Position numbers and translations under genes: made by a program | DNA from: Saksenaea vasiformis B4078 | Lineage: Eukaryota > Mucoromycota > Mucoromycetes > Mucorales > Saksenaeaceae | Direction: 5' to 3' | Assembly (NCBI GenBank): GCA_000697055.1 | Contig: JNDT01001937.1 | Span: forward strand, 62,001-126,000 | DNA: 64,000 nt | Notes under the pieces: generated by a model | Told to the model about the DNA's origin: nothing | Seen by the model: only the letters and a program-made list of their open reading frames with translations | The model's database searches: none | In this document: in pieces, positions 48,046-60,482 of the stretch | Layout: each line of letters starts with the position of its first letter | Position numbering within the stretch: the first letter of the stretch is position 1

Positions 48046-49416
48046 ATGAAGACCAGACACCAGCAGCAATGTGCTTTGCTTTTCCTAGCTCTTGGAGGAA
48101 TTGCTCAGGCACAAAGTAGTACTCCAACAAGTGGAAGCCATCTTCCTCAAGCTTCGCCTAGCTGGTTAGCTGATGTGAAGCCTGTGCCGGGAAATGTCAA
48201 GTCTTACCCTACAGATGACTCAGCAATTCCAACAGGACCCTTATCAACTACACCAATCACACTTCAAGGCTATCCCGAACCTGGAAAAGTGCCACCCGTA
48301 GATACACCCGAAGTGCAGGCCGCCATTGCAGCCATCAAATGGGACAAGGTGCCAAACATCCCCGTGCGTACAGCTGTTGCAGGCGGATCCCCTGACATGA
48401 CAGGCTATGATCCGTCAGATCCAGCTTGTTGGTGGAGTGCCACAGGTTGTACCCAGCCCAAGGCCAAAGATGTGCCACCAGATGTGAAGGTCTGTCCCCA
48501 GGTTGGCGAATGGGGATTGGTAAGCAATCACAAACAAAAACACACGCCGACGTTCTCATGAATTATATATATAAAAGACGTACGATGATGGTCCATTGGG
48601 AGCGCAAGGTGAACAATATGCCGAGCCACATTTGTATGACTTTTTGGCCAAACATAAACAAAAAGCTGCCTTATTTTGTAAGTCAGACGTTACAGTTCCT
48701 CAGAAAAAAGGTTCTTACTTTCTCATGAACTAGATATCGGTGCCAATGTCGTTGCGAACCCAGCAGCCGCGCAGCGAGCACTTGCTGATGGACATACAAT
48801 CTGTGTGCATACTTGGTCACACCCAGCTATGACGACACAGACCAATAAGGAAGCAGTAGCTCAGTTCTATTGGACCTTGCGTGCAATCAAGGAAACCCTG
48901 GGTATCACTACAAAATGCTGGCGACCACCCTACGGTGACGTCGATGATCGTATCCGTGCCATTGCTTGGCAAATGGGTTTGACAACGATCCTTTGGGACT
49001 ACGATTCAAATGATTGGAATATTCAATACAAGGGCACTGGCACGTTGTCACCAGATACAGTTGACGGTTACTTCAAAAACTGGATTGAAGCGCGTAATAA
49101 TGGTACAGACAACAAATCAGGACACATCACGCTGGAGCACGAATTGAATCCTCAGACGGTGTCGATGGCTGAGAAATGGCTCCCAGAGCTCCAAAAGTCG
49201 TTTAAAGTTCAGCCATGGAACCAATGCATGAATGTCAGCAATCCCTACTGGGAAGAGAATTTTGTTTACCCTACAAACGACAACAGCGGTAAACAGCCAG
49301 GAAATTCTTCTGATAACTCTCCTTCCAAGAAGCCTGATTCGGCAGCAACACGTTTCAGTCCTTCCCTTATGGCTCTCTCGACTGCTCTACTTGGCATGAC
49401 ATTTTATTCAGTCTAA
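48046..49416 (+). CDS. Chitin deacetylase, GPI-anchored type (paralogue 3)
   Basis: Three exons: 48046-48519, 48578-48677 and 48734-49416 (418 aa), with introns of 58 and 56 nt at the same codons as in paralogue 2. Signal peptide to about residue 22; TYDDGP at 159-164, HTWSHPAM, RPPYGDVDDR, LEHEL. The C-terminal Ser/Asn stalk plus a hydrophobic end (SLMALSTALLGMTFYSV) indicate a GPI anchor. It is shorter than paralogue 2 because the Thr/Ser linkers are reduced. In place of the Gly-rich loop of paralogues 1 and 2 it has an IQYKGTG loop after the NDW motif. TATA box at 47981. It is oriented like paralogue 2, consistent with tandem duplication. Confidence 0.94.
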
Positions 49417-50158
49417 CCAAATCATACATACTCTCTCTAGATCTCTCTCTCTCTCTCTTTACTTTATCTAGAAAATAAATGACAATTTTAATCTGCTGCA
49501 TCTTTGAGAAAAATCACCTCACCAGGTTACAGTGTGTCACTTAATGCATGGTACCAAATAATAACCTGTAGTACTTGTATTGCTCATGCAGTAAAAAAAA
49601 AAAAAGAAAAAGAAAAAGGGAAACACCGCTGGCTAAGCCTATTCCAACTTCAGAGAGTCTAGATCGCGTCATTTCTTTTTCCTTGTCAATGTTTTGCGTC
49701 TTTGTTTCTTATGATAACAAACTTTGCACCTTCTTTTTTTGGTTAAGCAAGCTCGTATGATTCCATGCCGTCATAAGCAAGCGGAGGAGCCCCTTCATGC
49801 AATTCAAACGTCCTCGGGTAGCTGGATAAAGCGTTCACCGGGAAGATGCCCAGCAGAACAGCTTATTGTTAGTTTCGATACTTCCTGTGGGTTTAGTCGC
49901 AAACATTGGTACTGCTACTGTTTTGCCGATGCATGTCCCCCTTTTAGTCCCTCGTCTTTTGTGCATGCTTTTTATGGATCGACCTTGCCTTATACTGAAT
50001 GAACCATCCAACGCGAATACGTTTCAAAGACGATCATCAACGTGTGCATGAGATAGTACAACAACAACAACAACAAGAGAAAACAAGGGAGAACTTGCAT
50101 CATGCAAAATCAGCCACCTGCTAATAATGATGTACATCTTTACACAGCCCTTCCTCAT
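49417..50158. other. Convergent intergenic region
   Basis: A CT-repeat stretch at 49432-49460 and an A-rich tract at 49591-49620. A CAA repeat lies near 50058-50075. No gene was seen. Confidence 0.5.
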
Positions 50159-51114
50159 TTATTTGCCAATCTTTGTCATTAGTTGTTCGCCATTCTCCTG
50201 GATTGTCAATTTCGCATGATCTTTGGATAATCCCACCATCCGGCCACTACAACAGTCGAATCAATTTATGCCCATAATATAGCTTACCTTACAAATTCCT
50301 GATATCAAATGATGCACGCAGTTCTGAAACAACTTGCGCCTCACTGGATAGAAGGAGATGTTTTCCACCTGTGCAAGCCACAAGTTCTTTGGCGATCCGG
50401 AACAAATGGGCACGGGCGGTATTGTCTTTTGGGGGAAGAAAGCTGTCAGCGATTGCATGAACCACATGATGAAACCGTGTTATTTACCGCGGATTCCTGG
50501 CGCGTAACAGATCTCAAAATAGATACCGCGTTGAATTGCATTTTGAACAAGAAGTGGATCAATACAGAAAGGCACGCGCTGTGAACAGGTTAAAGAGATA
50601 ATATCGATGTCTAGGTGATTGCATGCATTAAGGAACGCGGCCTCCGTTGTTGGGCGAACGGCCACAAGGTCATAATGAGACCGTAATTCAGCAATCGTTT
50701 CCTAAATAGAACAAATGGGCATGTCTGGATATCTAACTGCCTTTTCTTTTTCTCTTACATTTTGTACATCTGACTCGGTCGTAACGCGAGTTAACTGGGT
50801 AACGGAGTGTGTGATGGTCTCGAACGCGATGGGTTCTATTGAATGGAACTTTTTCATGATATCAGCATGAGGGCAGTTGTTGTGTGTAATGAACACCGTG
50901 GTACCTTGTCATTAACGACGGTGTGATTCAACGCAACGACAGAAGGTTGCTCTAAAACAATGCAAGGACATGAGCGTTCTCTTCTGTATATCTCCTTGCT
51001 GGGAACTCTATCTTTTTATTTACGTTGACTAATACGAGACAATATCAATTTAAGCTTGTCGACCGATGCACGATCAGGATTTGGTGAATGAGGGATGTTA
51101 AAATCAAAGAACAT
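50159..51114 (-). CDS. RPP1: RNase P/MRP protein subunit p30 (RPP1)
   Basis: Six short minus-strand exons: 51114-51024, 50951-50905, 50848-50759, 50701-50488, 50425-50293 and 50246-50159 (220 aa), with introns of about 56-72 nt and all phases consistent. Signatures of the RNase P p30 (PHP/TIM-barrel-like) family: N-terminal MFFDFNIPHS, VVALNHTVVND, YDLVAVRPTTEAAFLNAC, LDIDIISLTCSQRVPF, AIQRGIYFEICYAPGIR, and a closing block KHLLLSSEAQ. It acts in the nucleus/nucleolus in 5' maturation of pre-tRNA and in rRNA processing. The gene is easily missed because no single exon exceeds 72 codons. The family's C-terminal extension is short here. Confidence 0.9.
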
Positions 51115-51601
51115 GGTTGTTCCACGAGCTTGGATTCACCACTTCCTCGACCCCCAAGGTAAACTTGCATGAGTGGCTTATGCTCTTACAAGTACATTTT
51201 TTTTTAATGGATCACGGAATCTTGCAGCCGTCTTTTCCCGGAAGCGCTTCCCGTTCACCCCTGAGCTTATTCAATTTTATATATATACATATGGTTTATG
51301 TGGCGCTCATATATGTGTGTGTGCACATTCGAACAAGTAGGTTTGTGTAAGCAGACCCAAACATGAGACGCTTTTCCCAGTAAAGAGTCAGCAGTAATAT
51401 ATACCTGTATCCGTACCAATGGATGGAGCAAGAAAGATAAAGAGATGTGTAAAAATGACTGCAGATGAGTGCATTGTATTAAGAAAAGGAAGAAATAGAG
51501 TAACTCTCTGTCCGGTAATAGCCTAATAAAGTAATGTAGAATGGAATGACAAGAAAAAACGGAAAAATAAAGATAAAAATAAAAAAGATGTGGTTACACC
51601 T
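51115..51601. other. Intergenic
   Basis: About 490 bp between the RPP1 start and the acetate-transporter stop; A-rich close to 51601. No gene was seen. Confidence 0.5.
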
Positions 51602-52343
51602 TTAGTTAAGACGACCTGTCGGCAACAAAAAGTAGGAGGAGTCCTTTGTCAAAAGACCACTGAGCGCATTGTACCATGCAATGATAGCCGTGACAACGCC
51701 GAAGGCACCACCCGCAACTTGAGTTGACAAGCTTCCGTTCAGTTTTCCGGCAGTAAGAAGGATAAAGGTGACGAACAGGAAGAAGAACAAACTAACCAAA
51801 CCGACGGAAGATCGATGGGAAGCGATTAACATGATACCGGTGAAAATGGTCCAGCCAAGTAAATAATAACCAATTGATCTGTCCAATAGGGCGTGGTCTG
51901 TGTAAGCTGCGGTGATATTTGCTCCAGGAATGAAGATCAGACCAAAAGATAACCAAAAACCACCATAGGAAGAGAATGCGGTGGCACCAAAGGTGTTTCC
52001 CGTTTTGAATTCCCACATACCCGCCAAAAGCTAATATTATTCAGCTTAGATCTCTTGTTTCTCCATCTTTGATTTGTCATGCGTTTTGCTTATAGTTTAC
52101 CTGAACCAGACCACCATAGAAAAAGGCAAGACCAGTGACAACATTATGTGGACCATCTGCAGGCACACCAGCACCAGCATTATGAAGAGACAGAACAAAG
52201 GTAGTCAGGGCGAAACCACAGAGACCAAGAGGGCCAGGGTTGGCAATAGTTGGAGCAGCAATCATTGGTGTAGAGGTAACTTGATATTTTGTCTCGACGT
52301 CAATGTGTTCGTGTTGAAGTTCAGTAGTTGTCATTGTGGTCAT
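51602..52343 (-). CDS. GPR1/FUN34/YaaH (acetate/ammonium transporter) family protein
   Basis: Two minus-strand exons: 52343-52101 and 52030-51602 (223 aa), with a 70-nt intron. The family motif NPGPLGL (usually NPAPLGL) precedes the first of six predicted membrane helices. [44 protein letters not shown] and [18 protein letters not shown] are the typical blocks of Ato/Ady2-type proteins. Members carry acetate (with protons) across the plasma membrane and are induced on acetate or during ammonia signalling. The hydrophilic N-terminus of about 35 residues is Thr/His-rich. TATA-like motifs lie about 25 and 97 bp upstream. Confidence 0.92.
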
Positions 52344-53499
52344 TGGGGGAAGATAAAGAGACTTTTTATAATATAGACAGTTAAATAACTAAGGGGAAAG
52401 AATAATTCAAAGTTCTCTGCCGGAATGAAATCCAAGGGCTTTTATAACTCGAGCGGATCCTAAAGAAAAGAATTAGGGGACAGACATAATTAGATCACCA
52501 CCGGACACGAAAGGGTTTCTCAGTTGTATGGGAAAATTACCCAAATTGTGTTTTTTGGCTTTTTTTTTTCCATAAGAAAAGGCGTAAACATAACATCCTT
52601 GATTTGATCTACCTTCTCCTTGCATACTCTCTTCTTGGCTTAAAAAGTCACCCCCTTTCATATCGTGACTTTCTCCTTTTGATTCCTATTTTGCGTCAAC
52701 AACGAATCTTTTCTCTTTCCCCCCGTCCCCTGCGCCAGCGCGCGCCTTATCCGCGCAGGGAGAGCGGGGATCGAAAGACTGACCCGGAGACCCTCCCTAA
52801 TTGGGTTCTTCTCCCGCGAGCTATGCAATTGTTTGGGATTTTGCACCACTCATATCGCGTGTGAAAGTGAGTTGGAAAGTGAATTGAGTATATAGATTTT
52901 GGGGCAAAAACCTTGAAAAACGAAAGAATAAACAAATTGTTAACAAACAACGCATGTTTCACGTAAATTGAGATTCGGACTTCTCGGCACATTACCATAA
53001 ACCCTCAAGGACGAAAAAAAAAATTTGATGATTTTTACTGAGAGGAGAGAATGAAGCCAGGTAGGACATTAGATTTACTGTACTTTTTTGTGTAACCTAG
53101 TTTCGCGGGTATTCAGGTCATACAACATGTGAGTCGATCCATCCTTGGTTACTGCTCAGTAGCGATTTCCTGGATTCTCCAATTAAGGTTTACTGTGGGT
53201 AAATCACTGAGCTGTGTGCGTGTGTGTAATATGTTGTACCCCGAAACCTTGTTCAAACTTTCCGAAAAAAAAAGAAAATGATGTATTATTCTATCATACT
53301 AGGATTTAAGATTTCTATGAGTTCATGTTTATAGGTATGTTGTAATGCGTTGAAATACCAGAAACCCTCCCTCTATTTCAAATAATCACCCCGAGCCGAA
53401 GAAAAAAGAGGAAGAAAAAAAACAGTGAACAATTTTATGTGTAACTGGTTAAGTTTGTCATTCCATCTTTTCTCCCCACATTTTTTTCTGTTATCTGTG
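52344..53499. other. Intergenic, about 1.15 kb
   Basis: The promoter of the transporter gene and the 3' flank of the glycosyltransferase-like gene. A-runs at about 53011-53021 and 53415-53421. No gene was recognised. Confidence 0.5.
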
Positions 53500-54991
53500 C
53501 TACATAGAGAGTCCTCCTTTGAATTCCATGCACTCTAAATCCAGGTTCCATACATCAATATGCTGTAAACCCCACCGAACCTCCGTATTCAAATACTGCT
53601 TCTCCTTCCTCATAATCTCCTCGGTGCTTATATCCTTGTTGTCGTTCTGACGTTCTGGATTTTTCTCCCATATGTTGTTATGATGTTGATGACAGGTGAA
53701 GCCTTGTTCGCTGTATACCACGGGTATATCAAATGTCCATGCTGCGGTGCAAACAAATTCAATGTCCATCCTGAGAAAAAAAAAATGTAAGTTGTCTGCC
53801 TTAGTAACCTACCAACGGTTGTTATTGTTCAAATTTTACCAAGCGACGCCTCCTGCTTCTCGGTAACCTCTTGATCGTTTCCATGTGTCACGATGGGCCA
53901 TCGTAAAATCGCCCGCTTGGTCTGCAACATGCAGGATATTTTGTGTCGTCACCTTGATAGGTTCCGGAAGTTTGTAATTGCCCCAGTCTTGTTCACTCAA
54001 TTTACATGCATGGTAAAGTGCGTCATCGTCTGCAAACGGAGCTAGTTCAACGATCGAAGGGGGAAGGTTTTCGTGTCTAATCTAATTCGTCAATAAAGAC
54101 CGGGTTCCTTGCATCCGTAAACTTGCATATTGTGAGGATCTTGATGCTGCAAGTAAATAACGTCTTTCTTAAAAACGCGGGATTTGACCGCGTTATGAAA
54201 ATTGTGAGACCAAATATCATCTAGGTTATATCATATGAGAATCCAACTTTGTTCCCTCCTCAAAAAAAAAAAAAAGCTTTAAGTTCCATCGTCATTACCT
54301 TGATTTGTACAGACAACAAACTCCCCCCGTGCAAATCGGATACCCACGTTCTTGCCTTCAAACTCATGCAGAGATGAATGCCCGCGATTGGGCAGTACAT
54401 CATGAATGACTTTTGGTACTGTAATTATCCGGTAGGACAAATAGGGTGACTGGCGAAACCTCTGATAAAACGGGCCCCTTTGGAGATCAGTCCTGTTTCT
54501 TTTCTCCGCTTTTTACTTACAAAGACATCCAACACTTTTCGTTTATGAGCAGGTGGATTCCATTCCACAACTAATACCTCTGTTGGTGTACGCGTCTTTT
54601 CTGCCAACAGGAATGCACTGTCTAGAAAATTTTGAAATCGATGCTGATTCCTGAAGATCGTCATGAAAATCCAACCCCATGACCGAATGCGTTTTGCTTA
54701 CTGGGCATAATCATCCATACGAATGACAATGACAATCGAGAGATAGTACGACGGCCTAGTCCCCGGATCTAGGCATTGTTTCCATCGGTGTTTCGACAGT
54801 GAGATACCGTCAATAGTCGCTGTGTTGCCAATAACGTTTGGGAGTTGACTCAGTGTTTCAGACGTGCCATTTTTATGGTACTTGACGGCAACAATAGAGC
54901 TGAACTCATTGATGGAATACAACAGCATCAGCATGACGCACAACATCGAAAGCGCTATAAACACTATAGGTTTTTTGGAGAGCGTTAACAT
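53500..54991 (-). CDS. Type II membrane glycosyltransferase-like protein
   Basis: Six minus-strand exons: 54991-54702, 54650-54521, 54461-54299, 54220-54123, 54081-53840 and 53770-53500 (397 aa), with all phases consistent. A single N-terminal signal anchor spans about residues 7-30. The lumenal part reads like a GT-A glycosyltransferase: PSYYLSIVIVIRMDDYAQ (first strand with an Asp pair), TEVLVVEWNPP, YRIITVPKVIH, GKNVGIRFARGEFVVCTNQD then DIWS (DxD-like). The C-terminus begins at VAWMDIEFVCTAAW. I could not name the sugar or the exact family; a Golgi role is inferred from the anchor. A non-enzymatic relative is possible. Confidence 0.6.
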
Positions 54992-57900
54992 TGGTAAAAC
55001 TTAAACAGCGAGAAACAGGATGGACGCAAGGACGAAAAATAAAGGGTATTTTTTTTTAGTTGATCTAATGAGAGAAAGGTTTAGTGCCAAAACTTTAGTA
55101 TCCCCGTCGTATCAAGTCAGAACAAATCCAAGTATGTAGGGTTTCATTGAGAGGACGACGATGCGATATTTTCGGAAGTGGTTGCACCTCTCGCCACGAG
55201 ACACATTGTTGTCATTTTATTCTGTTGATCTCTGCTGCTATCAGTGTATGCAAATGTAAGGGATCTGAAGGTGACCATTGGCTGAATGGCAAGAAAACTG
55301 AGCTCCAATTCTGTGCCACGAGAGGATCGGCAAATGATGAGCAGTAAACACAAAAGCGCTTCCAAATGTCGACTTGATACGGGGAAGTAGCAAGAAATAG
55401 ATTTGAGTCAGATGAAAAAGTAGCATGCTCATACTACCAAAGTATACATCACCACAAGAAATCGCATTTGACCAACCAGGTCGACATCCAAAAATGAAAC
55501 GTGAGACAGGTGCACTGTATTTCAAGCAGTTATGACAATACTCTTTTCGTTGAAATCACGGAACGTTCTATCAGAAATCAAAGACTTTGTAATGGTAATG
55601 ATTACCCGTTCACTGTCTTCTGCTATTATCAGAGAAACGGGATTTTACGATGTATTAGTTCGTATCACTTCCGTTTAAGCAAACGTTAATAGTTCAAATA
55701 GACCAATTATTCGTTAATGAGCCGTGCATCATTGATTAAACTTTGTGTTGGCTCACTAACACTATTGGTGCACTCAGCCCTTGCGGTCCGTGTGAAAAGT
55801 TTTGATGTCTGCCTTTTGCATCAATCGTGATCGGCAATATACCACGCGGGACAGCGCCCCGGCGGACATCGCCCGGCCAAACATCGTCTTCCGTTGGGAT
55901 CACAAAGCCCTACCACCAGTAAAAACAGGACTTCATAGCACGATCTATTTTAGGAATGTCCATGGGATTCGTCCAGGTGCTGGCATCAGACTGGGTTAAT
56001 GCGTCCAGCGGCGCTTCATCCTCAGATAAAACGTGATGTATTCAGACATCTAACAGCACAGCTGGTACCTTTATTCCAGTGACTTTTATCATGCATGAAG
56101 AAAAGTCATCGAGTGTATTTGCTGCGGCTGCAATAAGTACACTTTAGGGAGCAGAACTTGATGTTTATTGAATGTGTTTTTACACTAATCTATATAAATT
56201 TTGCGCCTGCGAAGATCTTCTCTGTTACAAATCCCATTCAAGCTTTGTGACGCCCTGACATACGTGTCGGTTTCATATTTTTCAAGATCTTTGGAGTGAA
56301 CAATAGGAACTGATATCACTTGCGGAGATCCTTTCGCATTGGAGACTCCTTTTGTAGAACATTAGTCATCCTTCCCTTTGTCGCGCAGTGCCAATGAAGG
56401 TCATCGTGCTTTTGAAAGCTTCAAAGCAGCTCGTTGCCGTATACGAATTCGTATCGTGAAATAGAACCACAACCGCGACGAAACCTCATCGTGGGCTTTC
56501 GTCTCCAAAAGAAAGATATATCGTGACATCCGCACGCGTACTTATGGCATAGAGAAGAAGCGTGGATTCATGTATCGGAATGGTCAGCTCATATTTTCTA
56601 TCTTTTATATTTGATAGCGAACGCAATATCGTGGCCGTGATCGTGAGTGTTTTCCCCCGTTGCACAAGTAGATTGAAATTGCTTTGTAAGACCTTTAGAG
56701 CAATATTCAAGTCTTCGTTGCTCATTTGTGGATTGCACGTATCTCGTACATCCTTTTTTTGCAACTAAAGACAGATCTCCGTCTTCAAAAAGAAAACTCT
56801 TTGCAGCACCATCTAGAATAAAGTTTGCAGTTCATCCTATTCGCAATTTATCATATTCACAAGCAAGAAAGGGTAACAATGCTTGTCACATCAGTTCATC
56901 TGAAAAATATGCATAAATTTGCATGCATCGGTAGAGCAACTGGGAACAGCTCATCTATCGAAATAATTACTTGATGGCGTCAGTGCCTTAAACCATATCG
57001 TGTCCCATGGTCTGGAAGACGGTACACTTTCTCATCAGCGATATAATCCATGGGCTCAGGGCGGCAATAGACGTCAATGGCACGATCTTGCAAGACAGTG
57101 TAATTCACATGACTATTTTCGAAAATGCTTAAAATGTGCGGCAGGGGTTATTTATTGATATCTACTCCCTTTGCAAAAAGTGGAAAGAAGAAAGGGGAAA
57201 GCAAATACATGAATAAATGAAGGGGTTAGAGCCCTGTTTTCCTTTCAGTTTGATTCACTGAGAAGGTCGTCTGATTCATATGAAGGGGAGCGTGCACGAG
57301 CAAAGCAGGTTCTACTATGACGCGCACAGCTTCTTTATGTCATACGGTCTAGGACGAGGAGAGGGTTTCGGCCCTTTGCATCCCGAATACCCCATGATCA
57401 CTGAAATCGCATCACCATACGCTGTATAGCACATGAAATCTGATTTCCTTGTAGCGGGATACGATTCATTTGGAATTACTTCATGATGCACCGCCACCGT
57501 GAATGAGCTCTGCGGCACCTGTCAGCAACATGAGGTAGAACAAGCTTCGTCTTGTACGCTGCTTGACAGGATAACGCAAGCGCGCCAATTGGCTAACGAG
57601 GCATTTCTTCATATTCTAATGGCAGCGATATCCATCCAACCAGCAAATGAGTGATTGGTCGAGCAACAGCTATCTGCAGAGAGTGGGTTGTCTATATTCT
57701 ATTACTTCAAACCTGTCTATCTAGGAACACCCCATGATTCGCGTGAACGATATATACTGAGGTGCGGTTATCCTTTCACTACGGGAAAAAATCTTAACAG
57801 AATGCAAGATTTTTCCAAGATGTTTTCCCGTAGTGTTTGATGATAGGTGTGTGCTATTATCTATCCACCATTACTCGAGTGTTGGGAACTGTGTTTCCGT

Positions 57901-58509
57901 TGATTTGGGCCAAGGGTGCCATTTACTCATGAACTTATCTCAACTGGATTCCAACGGTGACCGGGATCGATCAGTGCGTAGCTGGTTGACAATTTGTACA
58001 ACATGGCCACGTTTCTGCAGCTCGGCACTCACAGAAATTTACGGGATCTCCCTATAACAATCAGGTATGTGTATGCTTCCATCGATTTAATGAACTTATT
58101 CTGCGCTACTTTTAAGCTGTTTAGCGATAGCTCCAAATAAACTTTACGTTGGGTGTGTTCCTTTTTGTGTGCCGAAGCCTTGAACCTTGCGTGGGAAGCA
58201 GGGTTTTACGCAACATTTCGCTGCTTGCATGAGAATTGGACGTCGTTGTTTCCGTCTGTTCCTGTCCAGTCCTTTCGAAATGAAAGATCAATTTAGATAT
58301 ATTCTGTACTGCTAGAGTTCAGTTCTTCCGTGCTCGCTCTGTAGTGTTAAAGCGGTAGGAACGGCCAGTGTATCCTCGGATTCACTTTTCATCCGGTAGA
58401 GTCTGATGAGTGCTAAATAGCGAGTCCCGGGAGGGTGTACGACCGTAGAATTACGCGGCCATTCGACTGTTGGAAAGAAAAAAAAAACCAAAACTTGCCC
58501 TTCAATCCA
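54992..58509. other. Gene-poor region, about 3.5 kb
   Basis: No convincing gene. An ATG-initiated frame of 79 codons on the minus strand (56725-56486) and others are short and motif-free. It contains the nested palindrome at 57777-57835, listed separately. The last stretch is the promoter of the RING gene. Confidence 0.45.
57777..57835. repeat. 59-bp nested palindrome with two competing hairpins
   Basis: The outer arms CACTACGGGAAAAAATCTT (57777-57795) and AAGATGTTTTCCCGTAGTG (57817-57835) are near-perfect inverted repeats of 19 bp. An inner pair, AAAAATCTT and AAGATTTTT (57787-57795 with 57806-57814), is perfect and uses part of the left arm, so the two stems exclude each other. Confidence 0.7.
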
Positions 58510-59260
58510 ATGGCTAGCTACTTTGGTATGGCCTAAATCTTCTTGGGATCTACTCACTTTATCATAGATGAATTAAACATCAAGCAGACGCAACAGAAAA
58601 GACGCCACGATGTCGATTTAGGTGATTTCATGTCGCCTCATTCGACAGTTACACCTTCAACGTCTTCCATGACAACGCCACGAATGGAGCAGCTATTACA
58701 AACTGCTAGGTAAAACGAAACAGACGCAGATCGTGTAGGTTCTCATGGTCGTCGAGGCTTTAGTTTCTTCAATCAGTTCCGAAACCAGTTGCAACAAGGT
58801 GATCATGATCAGGAACAATTTCTTGACAACTTGGTTTCACAGTTGCTCGAAGAATCACAAAGCAATGCCAAAGGACCTCCACCTGCGTCAAAGCGTTTCA
58901 TTCAGCTTTTACCGCCCATTAAAGCAAGCGAGTTGGATAAGTAAAGTGATTGTATTACGTCTGTCAACGGTTTGTTCATACATCGGTCCAGGGATGAGAC
59001 TTGCATCATTTGCAAAGACACATTGAAAGACAGTGATAGCCAGATTACTCGTATGCCATGGTAAGATTTTTGCTGGAAGATGACAGACTTCCGGTTATTA
59101 ACATACCTTGCACTCTAGTGGTCATTATTTTGATCGGGAATGCCTTGTCCCTTGGCTTGAGTTGCATCATACATGTCCGTTATGCAGGAGTACCGTAGAA
59201 ACGGAAGAGCAGGCAAAATTGGAAGAAGAAGAAGAAACGCGAGATATGATGTATGGATGA
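58510..59260 (+). CDS. RING-H2 E3 ubiquitin ligase, RNF181-like
   Basis: Preferred model has five exons: 58510-58525, 58568-58621, 58739-58940, 58992-59060 and 59119-59260 (160 aa; RNF181 is about 150). It starts MASYFDE, the same as metazoan RNF181. Residues about 95-136 form a C3H2C3 RING: CIICKDTLKDSDSQITRMPC, then GHYFDREC and CPLCRS; this binds an E2 and transfers ubiquitin. Residues 25-85 are Gln/Asn-rich. The tail is very acidic. Intron 2 (58622-58738) is uncertain: the segment looks coding (frame open for 27 codons, Ser/Thr/Pro-rich) but ends in an in-frame TAA at 58711-58713 if read through. Confidence 0.8.
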
Positions 59261-60215
59261 TCAAGGAACGGAGTGTCGATCCATCCTATAGATCTCGCCA
59301 AACAAAACAAGAAAGTAATATGTGACCATCCCATTCTTAGTGTATGTTGTTTTTCTCGTTATGAAAGGTTTTAATGGCTACTGAGAGAAATAAATGAAAA
59401 TGTATTCAAACCTACGTACAAGGAAGGGGAAAGGGGATCCATGATGATTGGATTCAGCTCTAGTATTCTCTGCAACAGATTACTTCAGCAGCTGCACCAA
59501 GGGTCACGGACATGTTTACCCATTTTGTCTTGCAATAGCATTTATGCATGTGACCTCTGTGTCTTGCTTTTCCTGAGTTTACAACACGAAGTCCGAGATT
59601 GGTTGAACACACACTTCCACGTTTCTAGACAAATATGTCAAAATAGGTCTTGTTTTACTAAATCAAAAAGGCTGTTGGTCGTTAACCAAAGCTTGTTGCA
59701 TCGTATCTTTTCCCCGTGTCATTGCTTCACGAGACATCATATTTTTAGGAGGTTAGCATACATATTCTGCTGCAAGGACGCCTCTATTGCGGCTGTCGGC
59801 TTCTTTTTAACACTGTTGTCATAGACCCTGTAGTCCGCATAGATACAGCAAGGTTTACTCCGCTAATGTTGAAGTTGGGCTGGTGTTCTATTTGGGGAGG
59901 CTCAGCCCTATCTCTGCAACCTGCATTGACCGTACTTGAATGTACAACCATCGATGCAGTATGTAGAGCGGCAACACCTACTACATATCTCGTAGGCATA
60001 AAAGCGTAACTGACTGAAAATGAGAAAGTAGGCAGGAAATAAAGGTCGTCGTCACTGGTAATTGCACCTGGTCTAAAGCCCGCTTAATTTTGGCCTTCGG
60101 AGCCGGTTCATGCAGCATAGCTTCTCGGAACATGAAACAATCGTCACGGCATTCAACGGCTGGATAACTTTCAAATTTTTTTTCCTTCTTTTCTCTGCAT
60201 TGCTTTCTTGTTACC
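59261..60215. other. Intergenic, about 950 bp
   Basis: Nothing recognised beyond short frames. Confidence 0.5.
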
Positions 60216-60482
60216 ATGTCATCCAGTGAACGAACGACGACGGCGGCATTGGATAATATCCTAACTCATCCTGCCATGTATCGAGAAGCGATGAATCATT
60301 CAACACCACCATTAAATTGTAGCCGGAAGGAGACGAAGGAAGATATCCCTCAGTGCACTGCCAACGATTCGTCAAGTCAACAAGCTTGTTGGGACCTATA
60401 TCCAAATCTTATTCGACAAATTGAAAATAAGGGAACACCGGAACAGGTGGAATATCTTCATAAGCTTGAAAATAAGCCATAG
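60216..60482 (+). CDS. Small hypothetical protein
   Basis: Single exon, 88 aa, ATG at 60216. It is hydrophilic with Ser/Thr/Asn-rich segments and three Cys (NCSR, QCTA, ACWD), then a helix-like end (PNLIRQIENKGTPEQVEYLH). There is no signal peptide or membrane segment. It converges with the phospholipase gene and ends 27 bp before that gene's stop, with AATAAATAAATAAA between, so their 3' UTRs must overlap. No family was recognised. Confidence 0.45.
   Translation: MSSSERTTTAALDNILTHPAMYREAMNHSTPPLNCSRKETKEDIPQCTANDSSSQQACWDLYPNLIRQIENKGTPEQVEYLHKLENKP

Noticed and set aside
56486..56764. Minus-strand frame of up to 92 codons
   Set aside because: Several frames of this size are expected by chance in 64 kb; no motif.
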